From Pyramidobacter sp. YE332 (lineage in GTDB: Bacteria > Synergistota > Synergistia > Synergistales > Dethiosulfovibrionaceae): a DNA stretch of 64,000 nucleotides. The notes under the pieces were generated by a model. The model was not told the origin of the DNA. It saw only the letters and a program-made list of their open reading frames with translations, and did no database searches. Location: positions 310,001 to 374,000 of the forward strand of contig NZ_CP133038.1 in assembly GCF_033060595.1 (NCBI RefSeq), in the 5' to 3' direction. The position numbers were made by a program, and so were the translations under genes. Positions 1 through 8,378 of the stretch are shown here, piece after piece (position 1 is the first letter of the stretch; the number at the start of each line of letters is the position of its first letter).

Positions 1-1412
1 TTGCCGGCCTTGATCAGCTCGGCGGCCTTGTCCTGGACCATGGGCGTCAGCACGTAGAGCGGCTGAAGTTTCTCGTCGCGGGCGGCGTGGATGTCCTTGC
101 GGGCGTCCTGATAGTGCAGGCCGGCGATCTCCTGGACGCGGGTGTTGACCCACCAGCCGGACTTGCTGTCGTAGGGGTGGAAGCGGTCGCCGATGTTGTA
201 GAAATCGGGCAGCTTTCTCATGATGGGCCACAGCGGCGTGATGTAGGTGGTGTCGGAAGCGCCGTAGCCGAACCAGCTGATGCCGCGGATCTCTTCGGGC
301 AGGTCGCCGCGGACCTGGGCGATGTGCACGTAGCAGGTGCGCATCATGTTGATGGAGCGCTCCCACGTCGAACCGGGCTTGGTCTTGCTGCTGTTGGCGA
401 AGCGGATCGGATTGCCCCAGGGGCCGGCGGCGGGACCCTTGCTGAGGTCGTAGGGCGTGCCTCCGTACCAGTCGCCGGTGATCGTGAAGATGTCCTGAAC
501 GCTGACCTTCTTGTCGGGAACGATGGACATGGGCAGCTCCATGGCGTTGGGATCGAACGTCTTGCTGGGGGCGATCAGCGACAGCACGCGCCACTCGCGG
601 CGCATGGCGTACAGCTCGGTGCTGGGGCAGTACACGTCGGCAGGGCTGAAGTTCTTGCGGTCGACCTTTTTGGCGTCGACGAAGCCGTTCTTGACGGCGA
701 AGTCGACGATGTCGGGGCAGGCCATGACGTTTTCCTTGTCGTCCAGATTCAGATTGCGCAGACGGGCGCGGTTGGCGGCCACGAAGATGTGGTCGTCGGG
801 CATGCGCCAGGCGGCCCAGATGCCGTTGCCGTAGACTTCGAAGATCCAAACCTCGTTGCCGTCGGTGATCGGCATGGTCTCGCTGAGATCGTAGAAGCCG
901 TGCTTCTCGACCATCTCGCCCATGACCTTGACGGCCTCGCGGGCGGTGGAAGCGCGCTCGAGGGCGATGTCCTGAAGGCTCCAGGCGTCCAGAGAGCCGA
1001 CGGCGTCCTTCTCCATGATCTGCTTGACTTTGAGCGCGCGTTCGTCGGTGTCGTCCACGCCGTTGGTGGCTTCGCTCATGGCGACGCCCTTCTCGTTCAT
1101 GAAGGAATAGCGGGAAGAGAAATAACGGTAGGTGTGCTTGACCTGGGGCGTCTCGTCGAGCTTCTGCTGTTCGCCCGGGTAACCGTGCTGGTCCTTGACG
1201 ATCGCGCGCATGGATCCTTCGGGCCAGTCGGCCTCGGGCACGATGTACAGGCGCGAATTGGCCGTGCGCGAGTCGTCGTTGTGCGTGATCATGGCGCTGC
1301 CGTCGACGCTGGCCTTCTTGCCGACGGCGATGACGGTGCAGGCGAACGACGCCTGGGCGGTCAGCGACAGGGCGAGCAGTGCGCCGACGAGAACTTTGCG
1401 GTTCAGTTTCAT
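1..1412 (-). CDS. Secreted dipeptidase, peptidase family C69 (partial, C-terminus beyond window)
   Basis: Translating the minus strand from the ATG at 1412 gives an open frame of about 470 codons that runs off the left edge. Residues 1-24 form a signal peptide (NRK, hydrophobic core, ASFA). The next residue, Cys25, begins the CTVIAVGKKAS block typical of C69 N-terminal-nucleophile dipeptidases, so cleavage would expose the catalytic cysteine. An AGGAGG sits just upstream. It is the last gene seen of a minus-strand operon with an M14-type hydrolase, a permease and a DUF6305 protein, which suggests extracellular or cell-surface peptide breakdown. Family assignment is firm; the substrate is unknown. 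Confidence 0.85.
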   Translation of the reverse strand, partial: MKLNRKVLVGALLALSLTAQASFACTVIAVGKKASVDGSAMITHNDDSRTANSRLYIVPEADWPEGSMRAIVKDQHGYPGEQQKLDETPQVKHTYRYFSSRYSFMNEKGVAMSEATNGVDDTDERALKVKQIMEKDAVGSLDAWSLQDIALERASTAREAVKVMGEMVEKHGFYDLSETMPITDGNEVWIFEVYGNGIWAAWRMPDDHIFVAANRARLRNLNLDDKENVMACPDIVDFAVKNGFVDAKKVDRKNFSPADVYCPSTELYAMRREWRVLSLIAPSKTFDPNAMELPMSIVPDKKVSVQDIFTITGDWYGGTPYDLSKGPAAGPWGNPIRFANSSKTKPGSTWERSINMMRTCYVHIAQVRGDLPEEIRGISWFGYGASDTTYITPLWPIMRKLPDFYNIGDRFHPYDSKSGWWVNTRVQEIAGLHYQDARKDIHAARDEKLQPLYVLTPMVQDKAAELIKAG

Positions 1413-1503
1413 AAATGAATCCCTCCTGAAAAATCATTTTCTCTCCGGCAGCCGGAGAGGGCGGTGCAAGGGCAGCCGAAAGCCGCCCGAAAAACCAGTC
1501 GCG

Positions 1504-2688
1504 TCAGTCGAGGAACACTTTCTTGGGATCGGCCGTGGCCGGATCGTGCAGGAACGCGCCCAGCCCCTTTTCCTTCAGGTCGGGATGGCGCGGGAACTCC
1601 ACCAGCAGCTCTTTTTCGGGCTCGTCGATCAGGAAGTCGTTCATCTGGTTGATCATCTCGAGCGCGCCCGAAAGGTGACGGCCGACGCGGTCCCACATCG
1701 GGCAGCCGTCCTTGATGTCGTAGTCGCAGTAAAGCAGGCCGTGATCGGCCGCCGTCTGCAAAAATTCGTCCTTGCCGTCCATCATCAGCTTCTCGGTGAT
1801 CTTGCCGGCGACGCGGTCGATGAACGGTTCCGGCGTCTCCATCAGCACCACGTAGGAGTCGCAGAAGTCGCCCGCGTCGCGGTGGCTCAGACCGCGCAGG
1901 CTCTTGGGCGAAGCTTCGCACTTCATCGGGAACTCGGAAGCCGTCAGCACCATCGAAGCCATCATGGCCATGTCCAGCGAACGGTCGTGGGCCACGTAGG
2001 TGGCGACCACGGGGTACATCAGCGACGCTTCGTGGGAATCGACGAACAGCGTGATGTTCTCCTTGCGGTTCACTTCCATGATCGCCCAGGTCAGCTGCTC
2101 GGTCAGGTTGCCGTCGGGGCGGCCGGGATAGGTGCGGTTGAGGTTGCGCGAGTCGGTGTAGTCGAGGTTCTGTCCCGAAGGATAGTGCACGTAGGTGAAC
2201 GGGTCGGGCCACTGATCGACGGGCGCCGTGTTGCGGTCGCCGATGCGGTAGCGGCGCAGGCCGTGATCGGTCTCCACGTGGAAGAACTTGGGATAGGCGT
2301 TGCCCAGCATGCCCACGGTGGAGGCGCTGTAATTGGCATGCGGCGCGATCAGCACGCGGCCTTTTTTGACCTTGATGTTTTCCATCATCACGTAGGCCGA
2401 CATCGACGTGGCCGGCTCGTAAGGGTGCGTGCCGCCGAGGTAGAACATGCTACCGCCGGGCACGCCCGAGTCGAACACGTAGACGGGGGTGTCCACGCCC
2501 GTGCCCTTGATCGGCGGGAACCAGTCGGAGAGCATCTTCTTCTCCGTGAACGAATCGGAAACGACCACCTGTTCCTTGTAGTTGCGAAGCTCCAAAAATT
2601 CTTTGCCGCCCAGCCAGGCCATGACGCCCGCGACGGCGAGGAACGCCAGCTTGCGCGCGACGGCGCCTTTTTCGTAGTTGAAAGCCAT
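1504..2688 (-). CDS. M14-type succinylglutamate desuccinylase/aspartoacylase family protein, membrane anchored
   Basis: This 394-aa protein has a hydrophobic N-terminal segment (about residues 13-29) and then a zinc carboxypeptidase/aspartoacylase-like domain. Visible motifs are GTHPYE (His88, Glu91, the HxxE-type zinc ligands), NLNRTYPG (182-189, the substrate-binding Asn-Arg) and DSHEA (217-221, third zinc-ligand region). The family hydrolyses N-acyl amino acids or C-terminal residues. The anchor would place the catalytic domain outside the membrane. It lies between a small membrane protein and the secreted C69 dipeptidase. The exact substrate cannot be read from the sequence. Confidence 0.75.
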   Translation of the reverse strand: MAFNYEKGAVARKLAFLAVAGVMAWLGGKEFLELRNYKEQVVVSDSFTEKKMLSDWFPPIKGTGVDTPVYVFDSGVPGGSMFYLGGTHPYEPATSMSAYVMMENIKVKKGRVLIAPHANYSASTVGMLGNAYPKFFHVETDHGLRRYRIGDRNTAPVDQWPDPFTYVHYPSGQNLDYTDSRNLNRTYPGRPDGNLTEQLTWAIMEVNRKENITLFVDSHEASLMYPVVATYVAHDRSLDMAMMASMVLTASEFPMKCEASPKSLRGLSHRDAGDFCDSYVVLMETPEPFIDRVAGKITEKLMMDGKDEFLQTAADHGLLYCDYDIKDGCPMWDRVGRHLSGALEMINQMNDFLIDEPEKELLVEFPRHPDLKEKGLGAFLHDPATADPKKVFLD

Positions 2689-2701
2689 TGTGTCCGTCCT
2701 C

Positions 2702-2893
2702 CTACTTGATGCGCAGCGCGCGCAGGATGAAGGGGATCAGCGTGTACGCGTAGACGATGTCGTAAACGATCGAGCGGCGCGTTTTCCTGAAAAACAGCCC
2801 CCTCAGCAGGACGAGGCCGCAGATTCCGGCCATGCCGAAGTAGATGTAGTGGATGATCTCATTGGCGTTGCGCATGAATTCGTCCATGTTCAA
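2702..2893 (-). CDS. Small two-helix membrane protein (63 aa)
   Basis: A 63-residue product with two hydrophobic stretches (about residues 16-32 and 43-57) separated by a basic RKTRR loop. It sits 9 bp after the permease stop and 13 bp before the hydrolase start, so it is cotranscribed with both. I do not recognise the family. Its place directly after a DctM-type permease raises the possibility that it acts as a reduced DctQ-like partner subunit; normal DctQ proteins are much larger, with four helices. Coding is supported by operon position and a Shine-Dalgarno (GGAGG) upstream. Confidence 0.65.
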   Translation of the reverse strand: MNMDEFMRNANEIIHYIYFGMAGICGLVLLRGLFFRKTRRSIVYDIVYAYTLIPFILRALRIK

Positions 2894-2902
2894 CCATCCT
2901 CC

Positions 2903-4198
2903 CTAGTAAACGATGAGCCAGCTCAGCTTGTTGGCGTAGATCAGCATGAGCACGGCGACGACGGCCATGAAGATGCAGGGGACGAGAATGGCCCCAAGGA
3001 ACGACATGTAGCTGCCCTTGTAGCCCGAAACGTCGACCGCGACGCGGCCGGAGATGCGCGAGGGCGGCAGGCAGTCGCCCAGCGGGTAGAGCAGGCTCAG
3101 CGCCGTGGCGATGATCGTCACGTTGACGCCGACCGAGTTGAACAAAAAGATCAACGGCGTGCCGAGGATGATGCCGCTGCTGTAACTGAGCGAGCCCTGC
3201 GCGAGGGGCAGCACGAACGGCGCGAAGACGTAGATCAGCACCACCGGCAGCGTCACGAACGTGATCGCGATCAGGCCGCGCACGCCCGTGGCGGTCATGA
3301 TGTTGACCAGCACGCCGACGCTGATGACCGTCGCCAGCAGCGGGAACACCTGCTCCGACGTGTTGGCGAGCACCTCGTACCAGCGCTTGAAGCCGCTCCT
3401 TTTGGGCGAGACCAGCACGGCCACCAGCGTGCTGATCAGGAAGATCAGCGGGATGCCCAGCGTCGGGATGCTGAAAGCCGCGTACTTGGAAAGCAGCAGC
3501 AGCACGATGAAGACAGCCAGCGGCGCGAGGATGCGGAACCAGTTCATGCCCGCCGGCGCTTCGGGCAGCTCGGCCAAAATCTGTTCCTTGGATTCGGGCT
3601 TGCCGCCGCGCAGCAGATAGAACACTGTGAAAACCGTGATGAGGACGATCGGCGCCAGCAGCGGCACGTCGAAACCGACGTAGGGCATGTTGGCCTGGGC
3701 GCACATCAGCATCACCCACAGGTTGATGGGCGGCGCCACGGCGGCCAGCATCGAAGTGACGTAGATGAAGGCGACGATCTTCCTGTCGCCGATGCCCATG
3801 AAGCGCAGCACCGTCGCGACCATGCCGCCGACCACGAACATGGAGACGCTGCCCGCGCCGGTCAGCGCGCCGGGGATCAGCATGATCACCGCCAGCAGAA
3901 AGAAGAGCACCCATTTGGAGCCGTAGAAGCGCTCCACCATCTTGCGCACGAGCGCGTCCATGGCGCCCGTCTCGGAGTAGAAATTGATGAAGATCGAGGC
4001 GGTCAGGAACGTGAAGGCCACGTCGAAATACGTGAACGTTCCCTCCACGAAAAGGCGGACGGGGAACCCCAGACCGCCGGCCAGCGCTCCGGCGATGGCC
4101 GTGACGACCATGGAAAGCTCGGGCGATTTCAGCTTCCAGCTGGCCAGGGCGAAGACGATCACCATGACCGCCAGAACCATAGAAGTTTCGGCGTACAT
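2903..4198 (-). CDS. TRAP-type transporter large permease (DctM-like)
   Basis: A 431-aa polytopic membrane protein with about 11-12 hydrophobic segments and the glycine/proline-rich re-entrant stretches of the DctM/ion-transporter superfamily, e.g. GALTGAGSVSMFVVGG and APPINLW. DctM subunits carry carboxylates or similar anions using an ion gradient, fed by a periplasmic binding protein. No DctP and no normal DctQ are next to it; the preceding gene is an exported DUF6305 protein and the next a 63-aa membrane protein. I chose the ATG at 4198, which has AGGAGG 7 bp upstream, over a longer upstream reading. Substrate unknown; peptide- or acyl-amino-acid-derived acids are an inference from the neighbours. 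Confidence 0.75.
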   Translation of the reverse strand: MYAETSMVLAVMVIVFALASWKLKSPELSMVVTAIAGALAGGLGFPVRLFVEGTFTYFDVAFTFLTASIFINFYSETGAMDALVRKMVERFYGSKWVLFFLLAVIMLIPGALTGAGSVSMFVVGGMVATVLRFMGIGDRKIVAFIYVTSMLAAVAPPINLWVMLMCAQANMPYVGFDVPLLAPIVLITVFTVFYLLRGGKPESKEQILAELPEAPAGMNWFRILAPLAVFIVLLLLSKYAAFSIPTLGIPLIFLISTLVAVLVSPKRSGFKRWYEVLANTSEQVFPLLATVISVGVLVNIMTATGVRGLIAITFVTLPVVLIYVFAPFVLPLAQGSLSYSSGIILGTPLIFLFNSVGVNVTIIATALSLLYPLGDCLPPSRISGRVAVDVSGYKGSYMSFLGAILVPCIFMAVVAVLMLIYANKLSWLIVY

Positions 4199-4307
4199 TA
4201 CGAACCTCCTGTCACAATAAAGAGCGCTCGATCGGCGACGCGGGGGAAACGAAAACTTCTCTCTCACAGGCCGGGATCCAGCGCTCAGCTTCTGGTGCCG
4301 CGAAATT

Positions 4308-4901
4308 CTACTTGGCGTACATCATCTTGACGAATTCGCCCAGATCCATGGCGCTGTCAAGATAGGTGATGGGGATGTTCTTTTCCTTGGCGAGGTTCGT
4401 GAACTTGCCGTCGGCGTCGCCTTCCTTGTTGACCACGATCTGGTCGGCCAGAGGGATGATGGCGTCGATGGAACGCTCGTCGGCGCTGCCGGGCTTGCCG
4501 CGGCGAGCCTTGCCTTCGATGTGGGCGGCGATGACCTGGATGCCCAGCTCCTTGGCCTTGGCCATCATCGCGTCCAGACGGACGATCTCCTGATCGATGG
4601 TGATGCCGGAAGCGCCCAGCCCCTTGGCGGACGAGCCGATCACCACGACCATGGTCTTGAAGCCGCCGGCGACCAGGTCTTCGGGCTTGGGTTCGGCGTT
4701 GTAGGTCAGGTCTTCCACGGCCTTGGCGCGGCGGATCAGCAGACGGCCCATCTTGCCTCCGGGGCCCTGCCCGGCGTTGGTCACCAGCAGCGGCAGATCG
4801 CCCTTGGGCGCTTCGGCGCCGGTCACGGCGGCGAACGAGCCCGCCGCCAGCGCAAGGCACAGCAGCATGGTCACAAGCAGCGACAACGAAATCTTCTTCA
4901 T
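4308..4901 (-). CDS. Exported DUF6305 family protein
   Basis: A 197-aa protein with an N-terminal signal peptide (about residues 1-25, ending in SFAA) followed by an alpha/beta domain containing LLVTNAGQGPGG, VVVIGSSAKGLGASG and a C-terminal YLDSAMDLGEFVK. This matches my memory of DUF6305, a family frequent in Synergistota and often next to permeases. GAGGAGG stands upstream of the ATG at 4901 and a good promoter lies about 100 bp further out, so it is the first gene of the operon. It may bind the solute handled by the permease, but no function is established. The family call is from recognition, not a search. Confidence 0.7.
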   Translation of the reverse strand: MKKISLSLLVTMLLCLALAAGSFAAVTGAEAPKGDLPLLVTNAGQGPGGKMGRLLIRRAKAVEDLTYNAEPKPEDLVAGGFKTMVVVIGSSAKGLGASGITIDQEIVRLDAMMAKAKELGIQVIAAHIEGKARRGKPGSADERSIDAIIPLADQIVVNKEGDADGKFTNLAKEKNIPITYLDSAMDLGEFVKMMYAK

Positions 4902-4996
4902 GAAAAAAGCCTCCTCACAAAAAATTGCGGTCAAACTTTTTCCCGACGCCGTTTCACCGGGAAATTGCCGCAGCCTACACTACAGCATACTGAACT

Positions 4997-5025
4997 TTTA
5001 TAAAGCGAAAATGCTTTTTCATCAA
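4997..5025 (-). promoter_or_regulatory. Sigma-70-type promoter of the DUF6305-permease-hydrolase operon
   Basis: On the minus strand TTGATG (5020-5025) and TATAAA (4997-5002) are separated by exactly 17 bp, about 95 bp upstream of the DUF6305 start. The surroundings are strongly AT-rich compared with the genome. Confidence 0.65.
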
Positions 5026-5230
5026 GAAGAAAATCAATGTAATATTGTATACTCGCAACGGCGTCGCGCGTCTTTTGAGCGTTGTCGGGAACGCAAATCG
5101 AACAAAAACGTACAAAATTTTGTCGGCGTCGGGCGGAAGCTTTTGTAAATCATGGGAGTGAAATTGACGAGGCTTTGAGTTCATGAAATTTTTCGAGTTT
5201 TGTTCGCGCGCGAAACGAACGGCAAACTAT

Positions 5231-5279
5231 AAAAAATATCCGAGCTTCTTCCGCTGCGGAAGAAGCTCGGATATTTTTT
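5231..5279. terminator. Rho-independent terminator after purC
   Basis: A perfect inverted repeat (AAAAAATATCCGAGCTTC arm, short loop, complementary arm ending in TTTTTT). It lies 9 bp beyond the purC stop and has A and T runs on both sides, so it could work in both directions. Confidence 0.85.
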
Positions 5280-5287
5280 GCCGCCGT

Positions 5288-6157
5288 TTAAAGTTCTTGG
5301 CCGGTAAGAAGCTTATAGGCCTCTTTGTACTTGCCGATCGTCTTTTCGACGACGTCGGGCGGCAGCGTGCCGTCGTTGCCGGGATGAGCCTTATACCAGT
5401 CGCGGGCGAACTGCTTGTCGAACGACGGCTGCCCGTGCCCCGGCTCGTAGCCTTCCAGCGGCCAGAAACGGCTGCTGTCGGGCGTGAGCATTTCGTCGCC
5501 GAGCACGACGCGGCCGTTCTCGTCGACGCCGAACTCGAATTTGGTGTCGGCGATGATGATGCCGCGCGACAGCGCGTAGGCGGCGCACTTCTCGTAAAGG
5601 GCGACCGTGTTGTCGCGGATCGTGCGCGCGTACTCTTCGCCGCGGCCGGGGAAGGTCTTTTCGAGCAGCGCCGCGCTCCGCGCGAAGTCGATGTTCTCGT
5701 CGTGATCGCCGATCTCGGCCTTGGTGCTGGGCGTGAAGACCGGCTCGGGCAGCTTCTGGCACTCTTTCAGCCCCGCGGGCAGCCGGACGCCGCAGACGGC
5801 CCCGTCCTTTTGGTAACTGGCCCAGCCGCTGCCGGTGATGTAACCGCGCACGATGCACTCCACGGGGATCATCTTCAGTTTTTTGCACAGCATGGCGCGG
5901 CCCTGGAAGCGGGGCGCGCGGAAGAACTCCGGCATCGCCGCGTTGTCGGTGCTGATCATGTGGTTGGCGACGATGTCCCGCGTGAAGTCGAACCAGAACC
6001 GGCTCATCTGCGTGAGCACGGCGCCCTTGCCGCGCACCTCGTTCCTGAGGATGATGTCGAAGACGCTGATGCGGTCGGTGGCGACCATGACGAGATTTTC
6101 GCCGAGGTCGTAGATCTCGCGGACTTTCCCTTCTTTTACGGGCACGAACTGCTGCAT
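5288..6157 (-). CDS. purC: Phosphoribosylaminoimidazole-succinocarboxamide synthase
   Basis: SAICAR synthetase joins CAIR and aspartate using ATP in cytosolic de novo purine synthesis. The 289-aa product shows the family hallmarks GKVREIYDLG near the N-terminus, ATDRISVFD, VECIVRGYITGSGW, IADTKFEFG and LGDEMLTPDSSRFW. It is of the longer type (about 290 aa) rather than the 235-aa bacterial form. I prefer the ATG at 6157 to a GTG at 6169, because the GTG overlaps the AGGAG ribosome-binding site. It is a single-gene unit with its own promoter and terminator, and no other purine gene is close. Confidence 0.95.
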   Translation of the reverse strand: MQQFVPVKEGKVREIYDLGENLVMVATDRISVFDIILRNEVRGKGAVLTQMSRFWFDFTRDIVANHMISTDNAAMPEFFRAPRFQGRAMLCKKLKMIPVECIVRGYITGSGWASYQKDGAVCGVRLPAGLKECQKLPEPVFTPSTKAEIGDHDENIDFARSAALLEKTFPGRGEEYARTIRDNTVALYEKCAAYALSRGIIIADTKFEFGVDENGRVVLGDEMLTPDSSRFWPLEGYEPGHGQPSFDKQFARDWYKAHPGNDGTLPPDVVEKTIGKYKEAYKLLTGQEL

Positions 6158-6209
6158 CGTTTGTATCACTCCTGATTTTTAAGGATGAAAAATCTTAATT
6201 TCAGCGTTC

Positions 6210-6237
6210 AGTATAAAGCAATTTCCGCAGGACACAA
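6210..6237 (-). promoter_or_regulatory. Promoter of purC
   Basis: Minus-strand TTGTGT (6232-6237), 16-bp spacer, TATACT (6210-6215), about 50 bp upstream of the purC start. I see no PurR box or purine riboswitch here. Confidence 0.55.
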
Positions 6238-6300
6238 GAGATAAATAAGAAATGCGAATGAAAATTTTATGCATCCGCGCCGCGCGGAACGCCGGGCGCG

Positions 6301-6329
6301 TTGCTCTTTGGCCGCGCAGATTCTATAAT
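6301..6329 (+). promoter_or_regulatory. Promoter of the hydF-ABC transporter operon
   Basis: TTGCTC (6301-6306), 17-bp spacer and a consensus TATAAT (6324-6329), 80 bp before the hydF start codon and divergent from purC. Confidence 0.6.
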
Positions 6330-6408
6330 GGGGCCGATTCCACCGGCGGCGCACGACGGCGCGCCGCCGCGGCTGAAAAGATCCTTTCAGCGGAAGGGAG
6401 CGAGTCCA

Positions 6409-7620
6409 ATGAGTCTGAACGAAACGCCGCGTTCGGAGCGGCTGCACATCGGCATTTTCGGGCGGCGCAACAGCGGCAAGTCGTCGCTGATCAACGCGCT
6501 GACCGGCCAGAAGGCCGCCATCGTCAGCGACGTGCCGGGCACCACCGCCGACCCGGTCTACAAGGCCATGGAGATCCGCGGCGTCGGCCCAGCGGTGCTG
6601 ATCGACACGGCCGGCTTCGACGACGAAGGCGGGCTCGGCGCGCTGCGCGTGGGCAAAACGCGCGAGGCCGCCGACCGCACCGACGTGGCGCTGATGGTCT
6701 TTGCCGGCGCCGCATGTCCCGAAGAGCTGGAATGGGTCGGTCTGCTGAAAGCGAAAGGCGTCCCCGTGATCGCCGTCCTGAACAAGATCGACCGCATGAG
6801 CGACGGCGAGCGGGAGGCGGCGCTGCGAAGCCTCAAAGCCGCGACCGGATCCGACGCCGTGCCCGTCAGCGCCGCGAACGGCGAAGGCGTGGCGGCGCTG
6901 CGCGAGGCGCTGCTGACGGCGCTGCCCGAGCGGGAAGACCTGAGCATCACCGGCTCGCTGTGCCGCGCCGGCGACACGGTGGTGCTGGTGATGCCTCAGG
7001 ACATCCAGGCGCCGAAAGGGCGTCTGATCCTGCCGCAGGTGCAGACGATCCGCGAGCTGCTCGACAAGAAATGCCGCGCTCTCTGCGCGACATCCGACGG
7101 TTTTGCCTCGGCGCTGGCGTCGCTGAAGGAGCCTCCGGCGCTGGTGATCGTCGATTCGCAGACGTTCGCCGAAATTTACCCGCAGGTCCCGCCGGGCGTA
7201 AAGCTGACGTCGTTCTCGATCCTGTTTGCCGGCTACAAGGGCGACATCGCCGCCTTCGCCGCCGGGGCGCGGGCGCTGGAAAAACTGACCGGGCGGTCGC
7301 GCGTGCTGATCGCCGAAGCCTGCACGCACGCGCCTTTGGAAGAGGACATCGGCCGCGTCAAGATCCCGCGCCTGCTGCGCAAACGTTTCGGCGCGGGGCT
7401 GACGATCGACTTCGCGCGCGGCGTCGATTTTCCCGCCGATCTGGGCGGCTACGACCTCGTCGTCCATTGCGGCGCCTGCATGTTCAACCGCCGCTTTGTG
7501 CTGGCCCGCATCGCCGAAGCGCGCCGGCAGGGCGTGCCCATCACCAACTACGGCATCGCGCTGGCGTGGCTGACGGGCATCCTCGACAAGGTCAGTCTCG
7601 ACGCGGAGGTCCGCCCATGA
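6409..7620 (+). CDS. hydF: [FeFe]-hydrogenase H-cluster maturation GTPase HydF
   Basis: HydF is the scaffold GTPase on which the diiron subcluster of [FeFe]-hydrogenase is built before transfer to the enzyme. The 403-aa product has an Era/TrmE-like GTPase domain with a P-loop at residues 18-25 (GRRNSGKS), DTAGFDDEGG near 66 and NKID near 125. Its C-terminal iron-sulfur domain has EACTHAP (Cys305) and HCGAC (Cys354, Cys357), the three conserved cluster ligands. The ATG at 6409 follows GGAAGGGAG; the longer upstream frame has no ribosome-binding site. Its stop overlaps the start of an ABC permease (ATGA). HydE and HydG are not in the window. Confidence 0.93.
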   Translation: MSLNETPRSERLHIGIFGRRNSGKSSLINALTGQKAAIVSDVPGTTADPVYKAMEIRGVGPAVLIDTAGFDDEGGLGALRVGKTREAADRTDVALMVFAGAACPEELEWVGLLKAKGVPVIAVLNKIDRMSDGEREAALRSLKAATGSDAVPVSAANGEGVAALREALLTALPEREDLSITGSLCRAGDTVVLVMPQDIQAPKGRLILPQVQTIRELLDKKCRALCATSDGFASALASLKEPPALVIVDSQTFAEIYPQVPPGVKLTSFSILFAGYKGDIAAFAAGARALEKLTGRSRVLIAEACTHAPLEEDIGRVKIPRLLRKRFGAGLTIDFARGVDFPADLGGYDLVVHCGACMFNRRFVLARIAEARRQGVPITNYGIALAWLTGILDKVSLDAEVRP

Positions 7621-8378
7621 GCCGTCGGATTTTCGCCAAGCGCTGCGTCCTGCCGGCGCTGCTGTACGCGCTCTGGTGGTGGGGGAGCGCCCGTCAGTGG
7701 TGGAGTTCGTACGTGCTGCCGTCGCCCGCGCAGGTGTGGCGCGCCTTCTGGTCGATGACATGCAGCGGCGCGTTGCTCGGCGATCTATGGGCCAGCGTGC
7801 GCCGCGTTGCCGTCGGCTTTTCCATCTCCTTTGCCTTGGCGTTCGCGTTGGGGTTGGCGTCGATCTGGACGCGGCGCACCGAGTACTACGGGCACCTCGT
7901 CGAGTTCTTGCGCCACGTGCCGCCGCTCAGTCTGATCCCGCTGCTGATCCTCTGGTTCGGCATCGGCGAAAAGTCCAAGACCGTGCTGATCGTGCTGGCG
8001 ACGTTTTTCCCCATCTACATGAGCGTCCACAAGGGGTTCGTCACCGCCAACAGGAAGCTGATGGAGGTGGGGCGCACGATGGGATTCTCCAAATGGCGGC
8101 TGTTCTCGCGCATCATGTTTCCCTGCGCCGTGCCCGACATTCTCGTGGGCATGCGCATCGGCATCGGCTACAGCTGGCGCGCCATCATCAGCGCGGAGAT
8201 GATCGCCGCCGCCAGCGGACTCGGCTATATGATCCTCGACGCCCAGCAGATGTCGCGTTCCGACAAAGTCGTGGCCGGCGTCTTCGTGATCGGCCTCGTC
8301 GGTTATCTGACCGACGCGGCGCTGGCGGCGCTGATCGCCCGCGTCGCGCCCGGAGCGGGAGGCGACGGCGTTGGCTAA
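7617..8378 (+). CDS. ABC transporter permease, nitrate/sulfonate/taurine type
   Basis: A 253-aa inner-membrane permease of the SsuC/TauC/ThiX type with about six helices and the EAA-loop region VGRTMGFSKWRLFSRIMFP that contacts the ATPase. It overlaps the hydF stop by four bases (ATGA) and is followed by its ATPase with an 8-bp overlap, so the genes are translationally coupled. Members import sulfonates, taurine, thiamine precursors or similar small organics; nothing in the permease distinguishes them. The link with hydF is unexplained. Confidence 0.85.
   Translation: MSRRIFAKRCVLPALLYALWWWGSARQWWSSYVLPSPAQVWRAFWSMTCSGALLGDLWASVRRVAVGFSISFALAFALGLASIWTRRTEYYGHLVEFLRHVPPLSLIPLLILWFGIGEKSKTVLIVLATFFPIYMSVHKGFVTANRKLMEVGRTMGFSKWRLFSRIMFPCAVPDILVGMRIGIGYSWRAIISAEMIAAASGLGYMILDAQQMSRSDKVVAGVFVIGLVGYLTDAALAALIARVAPGAGGDGVG

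Noticed and set aside
2271-2286. parS-like CTCCACGTGGAAG
   Set aside because: Only the centre matches (about 12 of 16 positions) and it lies inside the M14-type coding sequence.
2678-4330. A 550-codon plus-strand frame rich in Asp, His, Gln and Arg
   Set aside because: Antisense to the DctM-type permease; low-complexity composition and no ribosome-binding site logic.
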